Positions 34,108-42,920 of a stretch of 64,000 nt of DNA are shown one piece after another. The stretch comes from an uncultured Streptomyces sp. Lineage in GTDB: Bacteria; Actinomycetota; Actinomycetes; Streptomycetales; Streptomycetaceae. Positions within the stretch are counted from its first letter, which is position 1. Every line of letters starts with the position of its first letter. The notes beneath the pieces are model-generated. The model was given only the letters and a program-made list of their open reading frames with translations, did not search any database and had not been told where the DNA came from. The stretch lies in the NCBI RefSeq assembly GCF_947488945.1, contig NZ_CANLBS010000019.1, positions 120,299 through 184,298 of the forward strand. Direction: 5' to 3'. The translations under genes were made by a program, and so were the position numbers.

Positions 34108-34536
34108 GCGGCGCTCCTCCGCTCGGGGACGCGGTGACGCCTGCCGCGTGGGGGATGAGGTGGGCCATCGGGGGACGCCGGCTGCTCCGAAGGGCCCTTT
34201 ATACGCCTTCGGCGGACATGATCGGCTCCTCGTTCCCCCGTGCGGTGGGCCTCTGCGCAGGTGTACGAATTCCCGGCCCCGCCCAGCCTCCACGAGCGGC
34301 CCGCACTCCCGTTCGAGCGGCCTCCCCGCTGGTCCGACCGGGCAGACCTGGCGGCGGCACAGCTCCGCCTCCCTTTTTACTGACGCCCCGTCACTTACCT
34401 TTCCTGTAGGGCGCATTGACGCGCCCGCACGCATTGTCATGCCCCTGCCCCGCCGATACCCTGGGCCCGCTCGGCGGCCCGGGCCCACCCCACCGGGCCG
34501 GGGCCGCCGTCACCCCCCACACGAGCAGGAGCACAC
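34108..34536. other. 429-base divergent promoter region
   Basis: Toward the ACP gene: palindrome AAGGGCCCTT (34190-34199) touches TATAAA (34203-34198 on the minus strand), a possible -10 box without a clear -35. Toward the amidase: a promoter at 34434-34462. AT-richer segments near 34370-34440. No coding frame is convincing. Confidence 0.55.
34434..34462 (+). promoter_or_regulatory. Promoter of the amidase gene
   Basis: TTGTCA (34434-34439) and TACCCT (34457-34462) with exactly 17 bases between, 75 bases before the start codon. Confidence 0.55.
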
Positions 34537-36090
34537 ATGTCCAGACACCCCTCGGGCCACCCGCGGCGCACCGCCTCCGCACTCGCCGTCCTCACCGCGA
34601 CCGCCGTCCTCACCGCCGCGCTGCCCGCCCTGGCCGCCCCCGCCGCGGACGCCGAAACCACCCTCAACAGCGCCTTCGCGCGGGCCGCCACCGCCTACGA
34701 CGTGCCGCGCGACCTGCTCGCCGCGGTCGGCTACGGCGAGACGCACCTCGACGACCACGGCGGCGCCCCCAGCCAGGCCAACGGCTACGGGGTGATGCAC
34801 CTGGCCAGCAACCCCTCCACCCACTCGCTGGAGCGCGCCGCGGCGCTGACCGGCGCCCCGGTGGCCCGGCTGCGCGAGGACAGCGCGGCCAACATCCTGG
34901 GCGGCGCCGCCGTGCTGCGCGAGCACGCGGACGCCCTCGGGCTCGGGCGCGACGACCGCCGGGACGTCGACGCCTGGTACACCGCCGTCGCCCGCTACGG
35001 CGGCGCGGAGGGCGCGGCGGCCGAGCTGTACGCGGACGCCGTGTACGCCTTCCTCGCCGAGGGCATCCGCGTCACCACCCCGGACGGCGAGAGCGTCACC
35101 GTCCCGTCCCGGCCGGTGGCGCCCGAGAAGGGCGCGCTCGGCGCTCCGGGCATCGCGGCGGCTAGCACGGACTACCCGTCGGCGCTGTGGGTGCCGGCGC
35201 ACGCGAACAACTTCAAGGTGGGCCGCGCGGAGGCGATCGACAAGGTCGTCATCCACGTCACCCAGGGCTCGTACGCGGGCTCCATCAGCTGGTTCCAGAA
35301 CTCCACGTCCCAGGTCAGCGCCCACTACGTGGTCCGCTCCTCGGACGGCGAGATCACCCAGACCGTGCGCGAGGCCAACACCGCCTACCACGCGAAGAGC
35401 GCCAACGCCTCCTCGGTCGGCATCGAGCACGAGGGGTGGGTGGACGACCCGTCCTGGTTCACCGACTCGATGTACCGCTCGTCCGCCGCGCTGACCGCCA
35501 GCCTCTGCGCCCGGTACGGCATCCCGAAGGACCGGGCCCACGTCATCGGGCACAGCGAGGCGCCGGGCAACGACCACACCGACCCCGGGCCGAACTGGAA
35601 CTGGACCTACTACATGCAGCTGGTCGGCGGCAGCACCGGCGGCAGCAGCGACGTGCTGAGCTTCACCTCGTACGCCACCCTGCGGTCGGGATCCACCGGG
35701 GCGCAGGTCAAGGCGGTCCAGCAGCTCCTCAACGACCAGGGGTACGGGGCCGGCGCCGTGGACGGGATCTTCGGCTCCGGCACCACGAGCGCGGTCAAGG
35801 CGTTCCAGTCGGCACGCGGGCTGACCGCCGACGGCGTCGTGGGGGCCAAGTCCTGGACGGCGCTGCTCTCGGCGGGGACGACGCCCACGCTGAGCCAGGG
35901 CGCGACCGGCGACCCGGTCAAGCGGCTCCAGCGGGCCCTGACGGCGGCGCTCGGCTCGACCGTGGGCATCGACGGCAGCTTCGGACCGGCCACCCTCACG
36001 GCGGTACGCAGCTACCAGACGAGCCGCGGCCTCTCCGTGGACGGCGCGGTGGGCCCGGCGACCTGGGCGGCGCTCCAGGCGGGCCGCTGA
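34537..36090 (+). CDS. Secreted N-acetylmuramoyl-L-alanine amidase with peptidoglycan-binding repeats
   Basis: 517 residues; AGGAG lies about 6 bases before the ATG. A Sec signal peptide spans residues 1-38 (VLTAALPALAAPA). Residues about 45-155 resemble a lysozyme-like fold with LAAVGYGETHLDDHG and NGYGVMHLASNP, whose Glu is at the position of a transglycosylase acid. Residues about 210-360 form the zinc amidase_2/PGRP domain: VVIHVTQGS, SAHYVVRSSDG, VGIEHEG and GHSEAPGNDHTDPG hold the metal His residues. Two PG_binding_1 repeats follow (GSTGAQVKAVQQLL; ATGDPVKRLQRAL). It cleaves cell-wall cross-peptides. A hairpin terminator follows. Confidence 0.94.
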   Translation: MSRHPSGHPRRTASALAVLTATAVLTAALPALAAPAADAETTLNSAFARAATAYDVPRDLLAAVGYGETHLDDHGGAPSQANGYGVMHLASNPSTHSLERAAALTGAPVARLREDSAANILGGAAVLREHADALGLGRDDRRDVDAWYTAVARYGGAEGAAAELYADAVYAFLAEGIRVTTPDGESVTVPSRPVAPEKGALGAPGIAAASTDYPSALWVPAHANNFKVGRAEAIDKVVIHVTQGSYAGSISWFQNSTSQVSAHYVVRSSDGEITQTVREANTAYHAKSANASSVGIEHEGWVDDPSWFTDSMYRSSAALTASLCARYGIPKDRAHVIGHSEAPGNDHTDPGPNWNWTYYMQLVGGSTGGSSDVLSFTSYATLRSGSTGAQVKAVQQLLNDQGYGAGAVDGIFGSGTTSAVKAFQSARGLTADGVVGAKSWTALLSAGTTPTLSQGATGDPVKRLQRALTAALGSTVGIDGSFGPATLTAVRSYQTSRGLSVDGAVGPATWAALQAGR

Positions 36091-36119
36091 CCGGGACGGC
36101 GGACCGGCCAGGACGGCGG

Positions 36120-36162
36120 ACGGCCCCGCATCTCCCCCGTGGCGGGGCAGGTGCGGGGCCGT
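36120..36162. terminator. Hairpin between convergent amidase and subtilase genes
   Basis: ACGGCCCCGCA / TGCGGGGCCGT, an 11-bp outer stem with an inner CCCC/GGGG stem. Confidence 0.75.
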
Positions 36163-36187
36163 CGTGCGAACAGCCTTGCTCAGCCGG

Positions 36188-39100
36188 TCACTTCAGGCCG
36201 AAGGCCCGGATGATCTCCTGGTCCACGCCGAGGCCGCCGGGGCCCTGGGCGCGCACCTTCAGGGAGACCGAGGAGGCCCCCTTCTTCGGCGTCCGGAACT
36301 TCGCGGTCCACTCGCCCGAACCGGTCTTGCGGAGCTGGACCGGGGTCCAGTGCGCGCCGTCGTCGTAGCTGACGGAGAGCGAGGCCGTCGTGGCCCGCAC
36401 GGCGCCGTCGAGCCACGCCTGCGTGCCGGCGTCCAGGCCGAGTTCGACCTCGCCGCCGGCCTTCACGTCACCGGCGAGGCTGGTGTCGACGTCGTAGTCG
36501 AGCTGGAGCAGCGGGATGTCCTGCTGGGAGTAGCCCTCACCGGGGATCTGCCCCGAGAGGAAGTTCCACTCGGTGTGGGTGCGCGTCGAGGTCTTCCAGG
36601 TCCCGGCATCGCGTCGCGCGTCGAGGACCAGGCGGTAGGGCAGCTTCTCCGGCGACAGGTCCCAGGCGTATCCGGCCCGGCCTGCGCCCTCCTTGATCAG
36701 CTTGCCGCCCTGGTAGAAGGCGTAGGAGGTGGTGTCGTACTCGTCCTCGGGCATGGCGCCCGAGTGCCCCTCGCCCGAGTCCGTCCACGGGGTGATGTTG
36801 AACTGGATGTCGTTGTAGCCGGTGCGGAACGGACCCCAGTAGCCGGTGCCCAGACGCGGGCCGGTGACCGGGGCGAACCAGTCGGCGCGGTAGGTGCGGC
36901 CGGCCGTGTAGTCCAGGTCGGTGCTGCGCATCTCGACGGCGGTGCCCGTGCCGGCGGCGTTCAGGATCGAGTGGTTCTCGTACCAGAACGAGTCGCCGGG
37001 CAGCGGGGTGACCCACTCCTCGCGGACCGACGGGTACTGCTCGTACTCCTCGAAGCCCACGCCGGGACCGTAGTCCGGGATGTCGTAGCGGTAGCCGCCG
37101 CCGAGCGTCGTCTTGTCGCCGTAGAAGGTGTTCTCCACCTTGGCGAGCTGACGCGAGGACGGGGCGAAGGCCAGCGAGCGGTCCGGGACCGTGCCGTCGT
37201 GGCGGTCGACCAGGTCGTAGACGTAGTCGGCGTACCGCTTCTGGTCGACGTCGATCTTCTTGCCCCGCTGGGCGGCACGGATCAGCGACTGGCCGGCCAG
37301 GTGCTGGGCCGAGGCGATCGGGATGGTGGTCTCGGTGCCGTACTCGGTGTACGACTCCAGCAGCGCGCCGCGTCCGTCGTTGACGACGAACAGCGCCTCG
37401 GCACCCGCGGCGAGCGCGTTGGCCAGCCGCTCCTCGGGGGCGACCGCGTCGCTGCGGTTCACGACCACGGCCTTGCCCTTGGCGTTGAGCCGCTTGTAGG
37501 CCGCGGCGCCGCCGTCACCGGCGTACACGGCGGTCAGCTTGCGCCGGCTGTCCTCCGCGACGTCGGCGCCGTTCTGGACGGTGACGGGGACGTCGTCGCC
37601 GTCCGCCGTCACGTCGACCAGTTCCTCGCTGAGGCGCCAGCGGGTGAGGAAGCTGAAGCTGCCCCGGGTGACCTTCTTGGTGGGGGACGCCCAGAGCTGG
37701 TCGTACATCGGCGGGATCTGGTAGGCGTCGCGCTGGACGGTTCCGTCGGGCGCGGTCCGTGCCATGTCGTAGCGGAGCTGCCGGGTCTCGGTCTCCCGGG
37801 GCGCCTTGGCGCTGATCCTGCGCGCCTTGGAGGCGTCGAGCGTGATGGTGGCGGTGCCCTTGCCGTCGACGATCGTCTCGGGTGCGGCCAGGAAGGCGAT
37901 CGCCTGCGCGTCGGAGCGGTCGCCGGGGACGTCCACGGAGGCCCAGGCGGTGTAGTTGCCCGGAAGGACCCGCAGGGTGGTCTCGCCGGAGACGTTCACG
38001 GGGTCGAGCTGGCCGCCCAGGGCGCCGAAGACGACGGTGCCGTCCATCGGCTTGCCGGAGCGGTCCTTCAGCTTGATCGTGACGTCGTAGCGCTCCTCCT
38101 CCTTGGCGACCGCGAAGCCGGTGCGGGCGACGGTCCGGCCCGCGGCGTCGGTGGCGAGCACCTGGCCGGAGAAGGTGGTGGGCGCGGCGACCTGCTGGGG
38201 GTCGATGGACAGGACCGCGTCGGCGGACGAGCCGGCCGGGACGGTCAGCTTCTGCGTGGAGAGGGTGTACGCCGCCGCGTCGGTGCCGGTCGACAGGTTC
38301 AGCGTCACGTCCTGGGCACCGGAGTTGGTGTAGGTGACGGTGCGCTCGGCGACCTCGTCGGACGCGTCGTGCGGCCACGTGTAGTCGGCGACCTCGACCG
38401 AGCCGGTGGCCGTGATCGTGCTGTCCAGGGCGGACTTGACGTCGATGCGGCCGGTGCCCTGCTCGTACGGCGTGTACGGCAGTTCGGTGGCCGTGCTCAT
38501 CAGCGCGTCCTTGATGCGCTGGCCGGTCCAGTCGGGGTGGCGCTGCTTCAGGATGGCGGCGGCGCCGGCGACGTGCGGCGTGGCCATCGAGGTGCCGGAC
38601 ATCGACTGGTACATGCCCTGGATGTTCGGCACGGACTGCGAGGCGGCGGCGTTGATGTCGACGCCGGGGGCGGAGACGTCGGGCTTCAGGCCGTTGGTGC
38701 CCACCAGCGGGCCCATGGAGGAGAAGTCGGCCCGGCCGTCCTGCTTGTCGACGGCGGCGACGGTGAGCGCCTTCTCCGCGGAACCGGGCGCGCCGATGGT
38801 GCCGGCGCCGTAGGCGTTGCCCGCGGCGATGACGAACAGCGGTCCGCCGTCGGCCGACAGGGCGTTCACCGCCTGGGCCATGGGGTCGGTGCCGCCGTCC
38901 GGGACGGGCGAGCCGAGGCTCATGGAGACGACGTCGGCGCCTTCGGCCTTCGCCCACTCCATCGCCTCGATGATGCCCGAGTCCGCGCCTTCGCCGCTGT
39001 CGCCGAGCACCTTGCCGACGAGGAGTCCGGCGGAGGGGGCGACGCCCTTGTTGCGTCCGTCGGAGGCGGCGCCGGAGCCGGCGATGGTGGACGCCACGTG

Positions 39101-39940
39101 GGTGCCGTGGCCGTGCTTGTCGTCGACCCCCTCGCCGGGGACGAAGCTCCTGGCCTCCAGGACGCGGTCCTTGACGTCCGGGTGGTCCTCGTCGATGCCG
39201 GTGTCGAGGACGGCGACCTTGATGCCCTTGCCGTCGTAGCCCTCCTCCCACGCCGCGGGGGCGTTGATCCGGGGCACCGACTCCGCCAGAGTCGCCTCGG
39301 CCTTGCCGTCCAGCCAGAGCTTGGCGATGCCGTTGTCGAGCGAACGCGCGGTGGCCGTGCGGGCGATGTCGCTCCAGAAGGTGCGCACCTGCGCCTTGTC
39401 GGTCCTGAGCGCGGCGCCGTGGATCGAGGAGAGGGTGCGGACCTTGTCGGACCCGGCCGGGGCGGCGGGAAGCGAACGGGCCCTGCTCGCGGGGTAGGTG
39501 GCGATCAGCGGGATGCCGCCGGACCGCTCGTCGTCGTACCCCATCGCGACCAGTGTGGAGATGTTGAACAGCCGGCGGTCGAGCTTGCCCGCGGCGAGCA
39601 GCGAGGTGGCCTCGTCGGGGAGGACGTAGAGGTCGTCGCCCGCCTGCTGGACGTGCACACCGCCGGTCGCGCCCTCGGGGCGGTCGACGGTGACGGTGTC
39701 CTGGTCCCCCGCGCCGTCCACGTAGTGCACGACGTCACCGGTGACCAGGGTGATGTCGTAGCTCTGGGGATCGGCCGCCCGGCGGCTCTCGGCCTGCGTC
39801 GGGGAGGCGGCGGAAGCGGAACCCGCGGCGGGGAGCATCACGCCGCTCACCAGCGCGACCGACGTGGCTATCAGGAGGGCTCTGCGTCCCGTGCGAGCGG
39901 GTCTCGCCCGGCCCGAAACGGAGGAGGCTGAAAATGTCAT
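36188..39940 (-). CDS. Large secreted subtilisin-family (S8) serine peptidase
   Basis: 1250 residues. The N-terminal signal peptide is about residues 17-44 (LLIATSVALVSGVMLPAAG, ending SASA), followed by an I9-like propeptide region of about 180 residues. The catalytic triad is Asp246 (VAVLDTGID), His278 (HGHGTHVAS) and Ser451 (SGTSMATPHVAG), with oxyanion Asn375 in AAGN. The remaining 750 residues are beta-sandwich-like modules and a PA-like insert (VVVNRSDAVAPEERLANALAAGAEALFVV in part). It likely degrades extracellular protein. The ATG at 39940 has no ribosome site; TAGATC stands six bases before it, so a leaderless transcript is possible. Confidence 0.95.
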   Translation of the reverse strand: MTFSASSVSGRARPARTGRRALLIATSVALVSGVMLPAAGSASAASPTQAESRRAADPQSYDITLVTGDVVHYVDGAGDQDTVTVDRPEGATGGVHVQQAGDDLYVLPDEATSLLAAGKLDRRLFNISTLVAMGYDDERSGGIPLIATYPASRARSLPAAPAGSDKVRTLSSIHGAALRTDKAQVRTFWSDIARTATARSLDNGIAKLWLDGKAEATLAESVPRINAPAAWEEGYDGKGIKVAVLDTGIDEDHPDVKDRVLEARSFVPGEGVDDKHGHGTHVASTIAGSGAASDGRNKGVAPSAGLLVGKVLGDSGEGADSGIIEAMEWAKAEGADVVSMSLGSPVPDGGTDPMAQAVNALSADGGPLFVIAAGNAYGAGTIGAPGSAEKALTVAAVDKQDGRADFSSMGPLVGTNGLKPDVSAPGVDINAAASQSVPNIQGMYQSMSGTSMATPHVAGAAAILKQRHPDWTGQRIKDALMSTATELPYTPYEQGTGRIDVKSALDSTITATGSVEVADYTWPHDASDEVAERTVTYTNSGAQDVTLNLSTGTDAAAYTLSTQKLTVPAGSSADAVLSIDPQQVAAPTTFSGQVLATDAAGRTVARTGFAVAKEEERYDVTIKLKDRSGKPMDGTVVFGALGGQLDPVNVSGETTLRVLPGNYTAWASVDVPGDRSDAQAIAFLAAPETIVDGKGTATITLDASKARRISAKAPRETETRQLRYDMARTAPDGTVQRDAYQIPPMYDQLWASPTKKVTRGSFSFLTRWRLSEELVDVTADGDDVPVTVQNGADVAEDSRRKLTAVYAGDGGAAAYKRLNAKGKAVVVNRSDAVAPEERLANALAAGAEALFVVNDGRGALLESYTEYGTETTIPIASAQHLAGQSLIRAAQRGKKIDVDQKRYADYVYDLVDRHDGTVPDRSLAFAPSSRQLAKVENTFYGDKTTLGGGYRYDIPDYGPGVGFEEYEQYPSVREEWVTPLPGDSFWYENHSILNAAGTGTAVEMRSTDLDYTAGRTYRADWFAPVTGPRLGTGYWGPFRTGYNDIQFNITPWTDSGEGHSGAMPEDEYDTTSYAFYQGGKLIKEGAGRAGYAWDLSPEKLPYRLVLDARRDAGTWKTSTRTHTEWNFLSGQIPGEGYSQQDIPLLQLDYDVDTSLAGDVKAGGEVELGLDAGTQAWLDGAVRATTASLSVSYDDGAHWTPVQLRKTGSGEWTAKFRTPKKGASSVSLKVRAQGPGGLGVDQEIIRAFGLK

Positions 39941-40068
39941 GCTGTTGATCTACCGGTAAATGCGGGGCCACGACTCGGTTCCCTGCTGGCAGGAATGCGC
40001 CGTGGCGGCAACCCGCCCGCGCCGGACACCCGGTTGCCACGGGCCCGGTCGCCTGCCCCCGACTGCCC

Positions 40069-41241
40069 TCAGCCGACCGTCGGGACGGTCGTCGGGGCGT
40101 CCTCGTGGTGGATCGGGACGCCCGCCCCGTTGAGCGGGGCGCCGCTGCCGCCCCGGCGCTCGGCGACGATCTCCGCGACGATGGACAGCGCGGTCTCCTC
40201 CGGGGTGCGTGCCCCGAGGTCGAGGCCGATCGGCGAGCGCAGCCGGGCCAGTTCGGCCTCGGTGACGCCCGCCTCGCGCAGCCGCTCCATCCGGTCCAGG
40301 TGGGTGCGGCGGGAGCCCATGGCGCCGATGTATCCGGCCGGCAGCCGCAGCGCGGTCTCCAGCAGCGGCACGTCGAACTTGGGGTCGTGGGTGAGGACGC
40401 AGAGCACCGTCCGGGCGTCCACCTCGGTGGCGGCGAGGTACCGGTGCGGCCAGTCGGCCACCACCTCGTCGGCCTCCGGGAAGCGGGCGGAGGTGGCGAA
40501 GACCGGGCGGGCGTCGCAGACGGTGACCCGGTACCCGAGGAACCTGCCCGCCCGAACGAGGGCCTGGGCGAAGTCGATCGCGCCGAAGACGATCATGCGG
40601 GGCGGTTCCACGCTCGATTCGACGAGCAGGGTGATGGGCTGTCCGCAGTGGCTGCCCTCCGCGCCGACGGTGAGCGTCCCGGTGCGCCCGGCGCCGAGCA
40701 GGGCGTACGCCTCGGCGGCCACCGTCCGGTCCAGCGCCGGGTGGCCGCCCAGGCCGCCGGTGTACGGGACGCCGCCGCCGGCCTGCGGGTCGCCGGGTCC
40801 GTCGGTGTCCACCAGGAGGGCCCGGCCGAGGAGTTCGGCGGGTCCGTCGGTGACCCGGGCGAGCGCCGCCGGCCGCCGCCCCGCGGCGGCGGCCAGGGCG
40901 GCGGCGTACACCGGACGGCCGGGGTCCGCCGCCCGGACCGGCACCACCAGGACGTCGATGACGCCGCCGCAGGTCAGGCCCACGGCGAAGGCGTCCTCGT
41001 CGCTGTAGCCGAACCGTTCCCGCACGGGCAGGCCGTCGTCCAGGGCCTGCGCGCACAGTTCGTACACGGCGCCCTCGACGCAGCCGCCGGAGACCGAGCC
41101 GACGACCGCGCCGTCCCGGTCGACGGCGAGCGCGGCCCCCGGCTGCCGGGGGGCGCTGCCGGTGACGGCGACGACCGTGGCGACGGCGAAGTCGCGGCCC
41201 TCCTCGGCCCATCGGTGCAGTTCGGCGGCGATGTCCAGCAT
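40069..41241 (-). CDS. xdhC: XdhC/CoxI family molybdenum cofactor insertion and sulfuration protein
   Basis: 390 residues; AAGGAG precedes the ATG at 41241. The N-terminal CoxI domain has GSAPRQPGAALAVDRDGAVVGSVSGGCVE, with the conserved Cys that coordinates the cofactor. The C-terminal Rossmann domain begins RMIVFGAIDFAQALVRAG and includes YIGAMGSRRTHLDRMERL. It binds Moco, supports its sulfuration and inserts it into xanthine dehydrogenase. It is the last gene of the xdh-permease run, 37 bases after the permease stop, which fits a dedicated maturation role. Confidence 0.94.
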   Translation of the reverse strand: MLDIAAELHRWAEEGRDFAVATVVAVTGSAPRQPGAALAVDRDGAVVGSVSGGCVEGAVYELCAQALDDGLPVRERFGYSDEDAFAVGLTCGGVIDVLVVPVRAADPGRPVYAAALAAAAGRRPAALARVTDGPAELLGRALLVDTDGPGDPQAGGGVPYTGGLGGHPALDRTVAAEAYALLGAGRTGTLTVGAEGSHCGQPITLLVESSVEPPRMIVFGAIDFAQALVRAGRFLGYRVTVCDARPVFATSARFPEADEVVADWPHRYLAATEVDARTVLCVLTHDPKFDVPLLETALRLPAGYIGAMGSRRTHLDRMERLREAGVTEAELARLRSPIGLDLGARTPEETALSIVAEIVAERRGGSGAPLNGAGVPIHHEDAPTTVPTVG

Positions 41242-41278
41242 GGCGGGTCTCCTTCGGGCAGCCGGTGACGCGGTGGCG

Positions 41279-42730
41279 TCAGCCGACACCCAGCCAGTTC
41301 TCGATCGGGTGAAGGGCGAAGTAGCCCACGAACACCACCGTGAGCACCCACATCAGGGGTCCTGCTTCCCGCGCGCGGCCCTGGGCAAGCTTGATCACGG
41401 TGTACGAGATGACGCCGGCGGCCACTCCGGCGGTGATGGTGTAAGTGAACGGCATCAGGACGACGGTGAGGAAGACCGGTACCGCGACCGATCGGTCGGC
41501 CCAGTCCACGTGGCGCGCGTTCTGCATCATCATCGCGCCGATGACGACGAGGGCGGCGGAGGCCACCTCGGCGGGGACGATCGCGGTGAGCGGGGTGAAG
41601 AACAGGCAGGCGGCGAAGAGCAGTCCGGTGACGACGGAGGCGAGGCCGGTGCGCGCGCCCTCGCCGACGCCGGTCGCCGACTCCACGAACACCGTCTGGC
41701 CGGAGCCGCCGGCGACCCCGCCGATCGCACCGCCTGCGCCGTCCACGAACAGGGCGCGGGACAGGCCCGGCATGCGGCCCTTGTCGTCGGCGAGCCCGGC
41801 CTCGGTGCCGACGCCGATGATGGTGGCCATCGCGTCGAAGAAACCGGCCAGCACCAGGGTGAAGACGATCATGCCGACGGTGATCACCCCGACGTCGCCC
41901 CAGCCGCCGAGGTCGACGTCGCCGAAGAGCGAGAAGTCGGGTGCGGAGACCGCGGAGCCGTCCAGCGCGGGCGGGCCGCTGCTCCATGACTTCGGATCGA
42001 TCTCCAGGACGGTGTTGAGCAGGACGGCGAGGACGGTCCCGGCGAGGATGCCGATGAGGATGGCGCCGGGGATCCGGCGCGCCTGGAGCGCGAAGATCAA
42101 CAGCAGCGTGACGGCGAAGATCAGTACGGGCCAGCCGACGAGTTCGCCGGCCGGGCCGAGCGAGACCGGGGTCGCGGCCCCCTGGTGGACGAAGCCCGCC
42201 TTGTAGAGGCCGATCAGCGCGATGAAGAGGCCGATGCCCATGGTGATGCCGTGCTTCAGCGCCAGCGGGATCGCGTTCATGATCAGCTCACGCAGTCCGG
42301 TGACCACGAGCAGGCAGATGATCACGCCGTAGACGACGCACATGCCCATCGCCTGGGCCCAGGTCATCTGGGGCGCCACCTGGGAGGCGAGGACACCGGA
42401 AACGCCGAGGCCGGCCGCGAGGGCGAGCGGCACCCGGCCGACGAACCCCATGAGCAGGGTGGTCGCGGCGGCGGCCAGCGCGGTGGCGGTGATCAGGCCG
42501 GAGCGGCCGAGAAGGTGGCCGTCGACGTCCTCGCCGCCGAGTATCAGCGGGTTGAGCAGCAGGATGTAGGCCATCGCCATGAAGGTGGTGACCCCGCCGC
42601 GCACCTCGCGGCCGACGGTCGAGCCGCGCTCGGTGATCGAGAAGTAGCGGTCGGCCCGGGACCGGCGGGCGGGCGGAGCGGCGGGTGCGTCGGGCCGCCG
42701 GGCGGCGGGTTCGACGGACTGCTGGGTCAT
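41279..42730 (-). CDS. NCS2 family purine permease (PbuG/AzgA-like)
   Basis: 483 residues with about 12-14 hydrophobic segments. The N-terminal DRYFSITERGSTVGREVRGGVTTFMAMAYI matches the AzgA/PbuG-type NCS2 clade. TM motifs include PVLIFAVTLLLIFAL and FFDAMATIIGVGTEAGLAD, and SGQTVFVESATGVGEGARTG is the clade signature near TM10. It probably imports hypoxanthine, guanine or a related purine by proton symport to feed the adjacent xanthine dehydrogenase. The start at 42730 has GGGAG about 9 bases upstream. A hairpin separates it from the preceding xdh gene, so expression may be partly independent. Confidence 0.93.
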   Translation of the reverse strand: MTQQSVEPAARRPDAPAAPPARRSRADRYFSITERGSTVGREVRGGVTTFMAMAYILLLNPLILGGEDVDGHLLGRSGLITATALAAAATTLLMGFVGRVPLALAAGLGVSGVLASQVAPQMTWAQAMGMCVVYGVIICLLVVTGLRELIMNAIPLALKHGITMGIGLFIALIGLYKAGFVHQGAATPVSLGPAGELVGWPVLIFAVTLLLIFALQARRIPGAILIGILAGTVLAVLLNTVLEIDPKSWSSGPPALDGSAVSAPDFSLFGDVDLGGWGDVGVITVGMIVFTLVLAGFFDAMATIIGVGTEAGLADDKGRMPGLSRALFVDGAGGAIGGVAGGSGQTVFVESATGVGEGARTGLASVVTGLLFAACLFFTPLTAIVPAEVASAALVVIGAMMMQNARHVDWADRSVAVPVFLTVVLMPFTYTITAGVAAGVISYTVIKLAQGRAREAGPLMWVLTVVFVGYFALHPIENWLGVG

Positions 42731-42864
42731 GATGCCTGACTCCCAAGGTTCACAGGGGCACCCGCGGCGGGATCCGCGGCGGGATTCGGGATGGTGCAGG
42801 GACGGCACGACCCGGGGGACGGCCCGAGGCGAACGGCGTGGTGGGCAGGGGGTGTCGCGGTGGT

Positions 42865-42904
42865 CTCCGGGCGGCGCGGGCCCTGCGGCGCGCGCCGCCC
42901 GGAG
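42865..42904 (-). terminator. Hairpin between xdh genes and purine permease
   Basis: A 14-bp perfect stem CTCCGGGCGGCGCG with its complement (42865-42878/42891-42904), 16 bases past the xdhB stop. Confidence 0.7.
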
Positions 42905-42920
42905 CGTGGTGGAGCGCCGG

